Under the pieces are notes generated by a model. That model made no database searches. It was not told where the DNA came from and saw nothing but the letters and a program-made list of their open reading frames with translations. From NCBI GenBank assembly GCA_001600615.1, contig BCKK01000001.1:3167826-3231825 (forward strand): a DNA stretch of 64,000 bases, given 5' to 3'. The translations under genes and the position numbers were made by a program. The first letter of the stretch is position 1. Each line of letters opens with the position of its first letter. The stretch comes from Dioszegia crocea. Lineage: Eukaryota > Basidiomycota > Tremellomycetes > Tremellales > Bulleribasidiaceae. Shown here one piece after another: positions 57,556 to 64,000 of this stretch.

Positions 57556-58756
57556 ATGACACCCTCATTTCCGCCGTTCTCTGCGCTCCCCCTTAAGAAG
57601 GACGGACCCCCATACAACGCCTGGGGCTTGTACGGGGACGACGACGAGCTCGGACGGCTGAACCTCATCACTCCGGAGGTCGTCCAAAAGGGCATTGACT
57701 CAGTCAAGCATGGAATCGTGATCAATCTCAAGTCAGTCGAGGAGATTTGATGACTTCCATTATTATCTGCTGATGTCCCAGCTTGCCGCTGATTAACGAC
57801 CTGGGCCTGCCGGGAAGAAACGCCCATCACGAGATGTAAGACATGCGACCGTCTACTCGGTTAAGTTTTCTCCGCTGACAGGACCAGCAAAGTCGGCCCT
57901 CGATCTGTCGACGACATCCTCCACTTCAATACCCAAGCTTCGACCCAGTGGGATGGCCTGCGCCACTTCCCATATCAGGATTGGCCCACTGCTGGCGAGA
58001 AGAGGTGATTTGAGGGTCATCCCGTGTGATGCGCCGCGCTGAACTTCGTTAGACATTATGGCGGGATGACATTCGAAGAAGCACAAGATCCAAGCCATGA
58101 CAGGTTGGGAACGCAAAGTGAGCCGCTTTCTCTTCTGGTCTGACTCTTCGCTGATAGTCAGACTATGTCCGCCGACCCATAACATCCCGTGCTCACCTGC
58201 TCGACATCCCTCGATATCTATCCCAGTCATCACTCCCTCCACTATCATACACCGAGTCGCCGACTCCGGTCACTCTCTCCATGCTGAAGGGTTGCCTAAC
58301 TCTCCAGGGCAACGTAATTGAGCCAGGAGATATTCTTCTTCTTCACACGGGCTACACTGCGGCATACTCCGCATTGACACCTGAAGAGAGAGTGAAGTGG
58401 AAGACGGAGCCCGACGCTGGTGTCGAACGAAGTGAAGATATACTAAGATGGCACTGGGATCTAGGAATAGCCGCTGTCGCGGGCGATCAGTGAGTGGCAT
58501 GCCGTATCCATCGATTATGTTTTCACTGACCCCTCCCAGGCGAGCCTACGAGCAATATCCCTGGCCCAAAGGAGTTCTGGCCAACCACGAAGTATTTCTC
58601 GCTGGGTGGGGAATGCCCATCGGCGAGCTCTTCGATTTCCGGGAATTGAGCAAGAAGTGCCATGAGCTGGAACAGTGGACTTTCCTTGTAACCAGTATGG
58701 TACTCAATGTACATGCCGGAATCGCCAGTCCACCCAACGCCCAGGCTATCTTATAA
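57556..58756 (+). CDS. Cyclase-family metal-dependent hydrolase
   Basis: Short exons give PPYNAWGLYGDDDELGRLNL, then LPLINDLGLPGRNAHHE, DDILHFNTQASTQWDGLRHF, FYGGMTFEEAQ, DIPRY, GDILLLHTGYT and PWPKGVLANHEVFLAGWGMP, ending SPPNAQAIL before TAA. This matches the fungal branch of the cyclase family (PF04199), related to bacterial kynurenine formamidase, where TxWDxxxH replaces the canonical HxGTHxDxPxH metal motif. Substrate is unknown; many fungal members sit near secondary-metabolism or catabolic genes, but there is no such cluster here. Its stop is 27 bases from the stop of the convergent GNL1 gene. Confidence 0.78.
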
Positions 58757-58783
58757 GGAGATCTCATCGCGACATGCATTGAT

Positions 58784-60944
58784 TTATGCCCTGTCCAGGT
58801 GTAAAGCTGAAAAGAAATGGCCATCGATAGCCTCGACCGCCGAATGCTCCTTTTCATCCTCCGAGCCGGACAAACTGGCTTCTCTGGATCCCAGATCTCC
58901 TAGCCATATGCCTCTGCCTCGGCAATCGGATGTATCGGACCCAGGAGGTCTGAAGCACCATCTGACTTTGCCCTCAGCTAGGGCTAGCATCACTGTGGAT
59001 GAGCAAAAGGATCGCCGCTCAGAGGGAAGGACTCACTGCCAGAGGCTGCTCGATTGATATCTGGTCTGCCAGTCTTTGTAGTCACTGAGACCACATTAGC
59101 GTTCAAGCATCCCACTACTTAAGCAGAGATGACTCACGATAACCACGATCAAGTGCGCGACCCTCAATGATGCTCCAGGCAGTCCGTCCTTCCTTCGCCT
59201 CCGGACTTGATTCCTTGTCAGCCTGCTTCTGAGGCCGAGGCCCGCGCCATGTCCGTTTGTCGGCGTAAGGGTCCTTGAGTGTAGTGATGGAGGGGGTGGG
59301 GATATTGAAGATTGTTTCAAGGGGTAGTAGGCGAGCAACAGAAAGGATACAGGCGGGCAATGAGGGGAGTTGGGATATAGGCAGGACTGAGGGTCAGCTG
59401 ATGAGACATTGAGAATGGTAGGGACACTCACTTCCGCACAGAGCTTGGACTTCAAGTCCGACCAAACTGGGACAGACAAGTCCTGGGCAATCCACAAATC
59501 TGACTTCCTTCTTCTCGCCCCAGAACATGGTCTGGAAGTGCTTTGTCTGCAAGAGTCAGCAATGTCCCGACCCAGTCGCGGGAAGGTGTTCACATACCTT
59601 TCCAGGAGTCCTGCCTGCCTTGACCCTCGTTTGGCCCAGAACCGCGTTCAGCAGTGACGACTTGCCGACGTTGGGTTGACCAATCAGGCCGATGGTCAGA
59701 GGGCCTCGTTGGGCGGGAGGCTCTTCCCTATCCTCCACGTCCCCATCGCCGCTCATCGGAGCGGACTGGTGTCCATCGTTGATCTCATAATTCGTCGCTC
59801 CACCCTTAGCCAGTCCTAGCCAGTCCACGTCTGAAGGCATCGGTAACTGAGGTCGGAGGGATGCTTCGGCATTGATGGACGTAGGGGAAGCGCGATCTCG
59901 GAGACGGCTGTGTGCTATGCGCAGCGCAGCGATAAATTGCTGATGCGACGATTGGGATAGATCTGGCTTGCGGTCCGGAGTCCCTAACGAGTCAGTCTGA
60001 GAGCAGATCATGTCTTCTATCGACTTACCATTCGTCTCAGCTTCGTGACTGAAGCTTTGAACAGTAATGACCTGGACCTCCGGCGCATTGCCGTCCGACC
60101 CGCCATTATCGAAATCGACGCCTTGAGCCCAGAAGGTCTTGACCCACTTGCACCACCCCTCCAGAGCGTCTGGTTCGACGAGGTCTGATTTTGTCAAGAC
60201 GAGAATGACCTCCTTCCGCGGTCGGAGGGCCTGGACGTAAGACCTGAGCGAAGCGGGGAGATGGAGTGGAGGACATCGAGCGTCGGCGAGAAGCAGGAGA
60301 ATGTGTGAGGTTTCGGTCACGCGCCAGCTAGGCATGTAAGCATGATACCAAGCAGATCCAAAGACAAAAGCTTACAGCTGTCGCCAGACCTCTAGATTGG
60401 TCTCGAACCATGTCGGACTCCTCAGCTCTCTCGATGGCGCCTCGCCTTCTTCACCTTCACTCGCGTCCTCTGAAACTTCTCTTTCCACCTCAGCTTCCAC
60501 CCAAGTCTCGACGAAGCCCCTTGTATCCCTCATCCACTCCGCAAACATTTCTTCCTCGTTGCTCTCGACCTCCTCTTTCGTTTGCCCAACCTCGAATGCC
60601 GGTCTCGACGGGCACGTAAGCTGTCCTTCGTCTCTCTCCATCCATTCAACCGGAAAGACGGCCGCCCCATCCTCCAGTGGTCGTGGTAGAGAGACAGTAT
60701 GAGCGAGGTCTCTCGTACGATTGAGGTAATCCGGAGTGAGGGCTATGAATTGGCTTCGCAGCCGGCTGCTCGAGGTCGACGCGACGGTGGGGTCCGGAAG
60801 GTGGTTCGCTCCAGGGCGGTAATTGCCAAGTGGGTTTCTGGCATATCGCACCTCGGACGGATCAAGCTCGCCACGCTTGACGGCTCTTTTGTCCTGTAGC
60901 TGCTCCCGTTTCTGCTTCGCGGAGAAGGCGATGGCGCGGGGCAT
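58784..60944 (-). CDS. GNL1: Circularly permuted GTPase GNL1 (MMR1/HSR1 family)
   Basis: The protein starts MPRAIAFSAKQKREQLQDKR. GTPase motifs appear in permuted order: G4 TKSDL near residue 240, then G1 GQPNVGKSSLLNAVLG and G3 DCPGL, confirming the YlqF/HSR1 class. The linker between G4 and G1 is disordered and long. The C-terminal region (ALDRGYLTTKTGRPDINRAA, then LALAEGKVRWCFRPPG) matches GNL1. GNL1/Lsg1-type GTPases act in ribosome maturation; GNL1's exact step is not established. The intron near 60000 is 45 nt and open in frame, so retention would insert 15 residues. The end is an acidic, Ser-rich tail. Confidence 0.85.
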
Positions 60945-61386
60945 GATGGGTGGTGGTTGTACTGTAGTAGAGGTCGGCGGACTTGGTGGTAGATTGAAGG
61001 GTTTGTTCCCCTGTCTTCGAAGTGCTGAGCTCTCTGATGAACTCTGAATGTGTGACTGGTCAGCATCTTGATGCTTGCCTTATATAGTCAAGGGATAAGT
61101 CTGTGTCACACTGCAGGCATAGCGAGTCAGCTTTGGGCCAGATACCGGAGCCGGGTACTCTATTCGGAGCCGTGCACTTCCGAGTTCCGGGGGACTTGGG
61201 GGACGCGAGTCGGATCGAGATTCATAAACCCCAGACTGTAACGTCTATACCCGACTGAGCTTGGCGAAATGATATATAAAGGCTACAATACATAATACAA
61301 CTATGATCCTCAAACCCAATCTATGATCTAAGTCCGAAAGATCCGTAAAATGTGTACAACAAACTCAAGTTCTGTCTCCATTCCAA
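60945..61386. other. intergenic region between GNL1 start and histidine kinase end
   Basis: These 442 bases hold the GNL1 promoter and the histidine kinase 3' flank. A GATATATAAAGG sequence lies near 61270 but no plus-strand gene follows it. No other feature. Confidence 0.5.
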
Positions 61387-64000
61387 TCACTCAGCTGCTC
61401 CACCCTTTTGCCGCCGATTGTACAATGTTTCCAGCAGACTTGCTAACCGGGCGATGTCGAGCGGCTTTAGGAGACATTCCATGAATCCTGCTTCTTCACA
61501 CCGTCCCCTTGTGTCCTATCGGATCAGCGCGAAGCACTACGCCGTCGCTGAAGGCAGAGACTCACCCCCAACGCGTCCGCCGTCAAAGCCACGACCGCTG
61601 GATTGCCCGTCTTGTCGCTATCCTGAAGCTCCTTGAGAGCTGAAAATCCATCCATGATTGGCATGCGAATGTCCATCAGGATCAGATCGTAGGATTTCTC
61701 CTCCGCCTTCGCAATCCCCTGCGGACCATTTTCTGCCGTCTCGACGTCGTTGTAGCCAAACATCTCAAGTATGCGTTTGGCGACAGTGAGATTGATCTGG
61801 TTGTCATCGACAACTAGGATCTTCTGAGGGCACCGCTGTTTCCATCAGCCGCTGACTGACTGCATGGGCGTGACATACCTGAGCGAGTGTCTTGTCCGCT
61901 GGTCTCTTCCGTTTTCTAGTGGAGGGAGTGTAGGGGGATACAGGATTGCCATTTCTGACCTCGCCTGGACTGAGAATTCGATACAGCTCATCGAACCGGA
62001 AAGGCTGGCTGAGCAGATCCTTGCGCTGGAGTTTCAGTGGATGATGGTGGAGGCTAAGCAGGCCGCGAAAGCACTCACCTCTACACCAAGTCGTTTCATA
62101 GCCTCCAAGATGTTCAGGTTAGGACATAAGATTGTCACCTGTTACTCAGCCCTGACCAAAGCAATCACTCACCGTCGCTGCGGGGTACTTCGCTCTGAGT
62201 CTCGCAACGTCGCTTTTGTCCACACTCTCGACGTCGATGAAGAGGTGACTAAGTGCGGAATTGAATGTCTCATCGGACTGCGCAGCGGTTGAAGGAGCGA
62301 TAAAATCCACGTTTAGTCCAAGATCAGACAGACTATGTATCAGCAAGGGTTTATTAAGGTAGACCTACTTTTGGATCAGAACATCTTTGGTCGGTCCTGG
62401 CGCGCCGAAGACCAGACAATTTCTGGATGGTCAGTCTCGGCTCGCACCCAAAGCATCTCACTCACGTTTGAGGCAAAGCAGGCCGGATAGTAGCCGTCTC
62501 TCGTTCTACCCGAGCGGTGAAGCTGAAAGTAAAGGTCGATCCTTTCCCGTGAACGCTGACTGCGTTACAATCCCCTCCAAGCAGATGGGCGAGTTCTCGA
62601 GATATGACCAAGCCGAGGCCACTTCCGCCATAACTCCGAGTGATGCTGCTGTCGATTTGCGAGAAGCTCTGGAATAATTGATCCATTTCTACGCCGTCAG
62701 CTAGCGAATTGGGATGACTTACTTCCTGCAGGAATGCCGATGCCGGTATCGGTGACATCTAGCCACACCATCAAATTATCCCCGCTCTCTCCTAATGGCT
62801 CGGCCCGCCATTTGATAGAGACAGTTCCTTCAGATGTGAATTTCACAGCATTCGAAATGAGGTTGAGGAGAATTTGCCGGACACGAGTGGGGTCCCCGAC
62901 CATCTTTGGAGGATCGGTCTTGATCGAGCTGGAGAGGAAAAGATCGATTCTTTTGCTCTGAGCTGTGGTGGCCATGGTCTCGATAGCAATCTCGACCAGT
63001 TCACGCAAGTCGAAGGGTATGCTTTCCAGGGAGACGGAATTGCTCTCGAGCCGGGAGTAGTCGAGGATGTTGTTGATCAATTCCAGGAGGTGCTCTCCGC
63101 TCGAGATGATGGTGCGCAGCTGTCCCATTTGCACGTCGGATAGCCCTTCCGAGGCTTCAAGCACTGCAGCAAGACCCTGTATGTTCAGCCAATGGTCGGA
63201 TTAATGACTTACGAGTACTGCGGACAGTGGACTGCGCAACTCATGTGAACATGAGCTGAGGAAGAAGCTTTTCACCTGCAGACTGTGTGACAGCTGTGAC
63301 GTTCGGTGGTCGACTTCGTCCTTCAGTCGACGCGTGAAGGATTGTTGATCGTCGATATTGTGGGCGAACGTGGCAAGACAAGAAATCACGTCGCGGGCGG
63401 ATTGCGCTTCAATGAAGAAACTGCTGCTGGTCATGCAGGAGAACAAAATCACCTAGGGTCAGCTTGGGTTGACTCTGCACTCACCCCAGCCTGCTTCCCC
63501 TGTGAAAAAGTCGGAAGGCAAATGAGCATGTACGGGACTTTCCCAGAATAGTATTTGTCGTGTAATTTGATGTTGTCCGGATTTGCTTCGACGATGCCCT
63601 GACGTCAGCTGAGACTTCAATTTGACTCACCTCTCCCGTTCGCGACACCTGTAGCATGATGTTCGATGGAGCCACCTTGGTAATATTCTCATCCGCAAAG
63701 TCAAGCGACAATGCTTCAATGTGGCTGTATGGTCCGGCCGCACGTAGACGCAGTCCGCTTTTGCATTCCGAATCTTGCACAGCAATGGCGGCATAGTCGG
63801 CACGGGTGAACTGCTGTCAGCGCTGGTCCCTACCTGACTCACCTGACATAGCATTTTCAGAAGTGTACATAGCAACTTCGCGGGGTCCTTTTCGGCGGTC
63901 AGAGCGATGGTAGAGCGGAAAAGGGTATGCGAATCCAAACTTTCCGAAGAGCTGACAATGTCGTTGATTGTGGCTACGGACGTCCTCGCGGAACTTAAAG
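61387..64000 (-). CDS. Hybrid histidine kinase with two receiver-like domains (5' end outside window)
   Basis: The frame is open to the right edge, so the N-terminus is missing. Domains in order: a GAF-like sensor domain (STIALTAEKDPAKLLCTLLK, FTRADYAAIAVQD, HDKYYSGKVPYMLICLPTF); HisKA with the phospho-acceptor His in SCSHELRSPLSAVL; a HATPase with N-box LLNLISNAVKFT, DTGIGIP and GGSGLGLVISRELAHLLGG; a degenerate receiver-like part (CLVFGAPGPTKDVLIQNLSD to EQPFRFDELYRIL); and a full receiver (ILVVDDNQINL; phospho-Asp in LILMDIRMP; switch Lys in LLKPLD). It ends ETLYNRRQKGGAAE. Hybrid kinases pass phosphate through YPD1-type proteins to SSK1/SKN7-type regulators. The GAF-HK-REC layout recalls fungal class X and related kinases, but class needs the missing N-terminus. 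Confidence 0.85.

Overview
This window is fungal nuclear DNA and most likely comes from a basidiomycete of the Tremellomycetes. That placement is an inference from gene architecture. Almost every gene is cut by many short introns of about 32-70 nt, with GTRNGT donors and a CTGAC/CTGAT/CTAAC branch point only about 5-15 nt before the acceptor. Genes are tightly packed on both strands and overall composition is moderately GC-rich. No tRNA, rRNA, transposon or CRISPR array was recognised. Most products below were obtained by splicing by eye; exon phases were checked to close in frame wherever exon lengths are given.

Left part (1-23 kb): the 3' part of an SDS3-like histone deacetylase subunit, a SmB spliceosomal gene with a candidate 4-nt microexon, a conserved fungal protein of unknown function, three tandem F-box-like paralogues, a 15-exon KAR5/Tht1 nuclear fusion gene, a DHHC palmitoyltransferase, an SR splicing factor with two RRMs, an LRR protein and a PIN-like carrier.

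Middle (23-43.8 kb): two tandem, largely disordered paralogues sharing an SKKDQLGSV motif, MPDU1, TOM22, a mitochondrial UbiB-type kinase (MCP2-like), the exosome subunit MTR3, a bHLH factor, a tail-anchored FHA protein (SLMAP/STRIPAK-like), a PTEN phosphatase, and CDC48 directly followed by a derlin that carries a CDC48-binding SHP box. The last two are neighbours that act in the same ER-associated degradation machine.

Right part (43.8-64 kb): three tandem tail-anchored paralogues of an unrecognised family (the best candidate here for something undescribed), CHMP7, the Golgi syntaxin SED5, SmG, a long disordered single-pass protein, a DUF1295-like membrane enzyme, a cyclase-family hydrolase, the circularly permuted GTPase GNL1, and the 3' part of a hybrid histidine kinase running off the right edge.

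Recurring themes are RNA processing (SmB, SmG, SR factor, MTR3), membrane traffic and ER function (SED5, CHMP7, DHHC, derlin, CDC48, MPDU1), mitochondrial import and lipid handling (TOM22, UbiB kinase), and signalling (PTEN, FHA protein, histidine kinase). There is no obvious operon-like pathway cluster apart from the CDC48-derlin pair and the three local families of duplicated genes.
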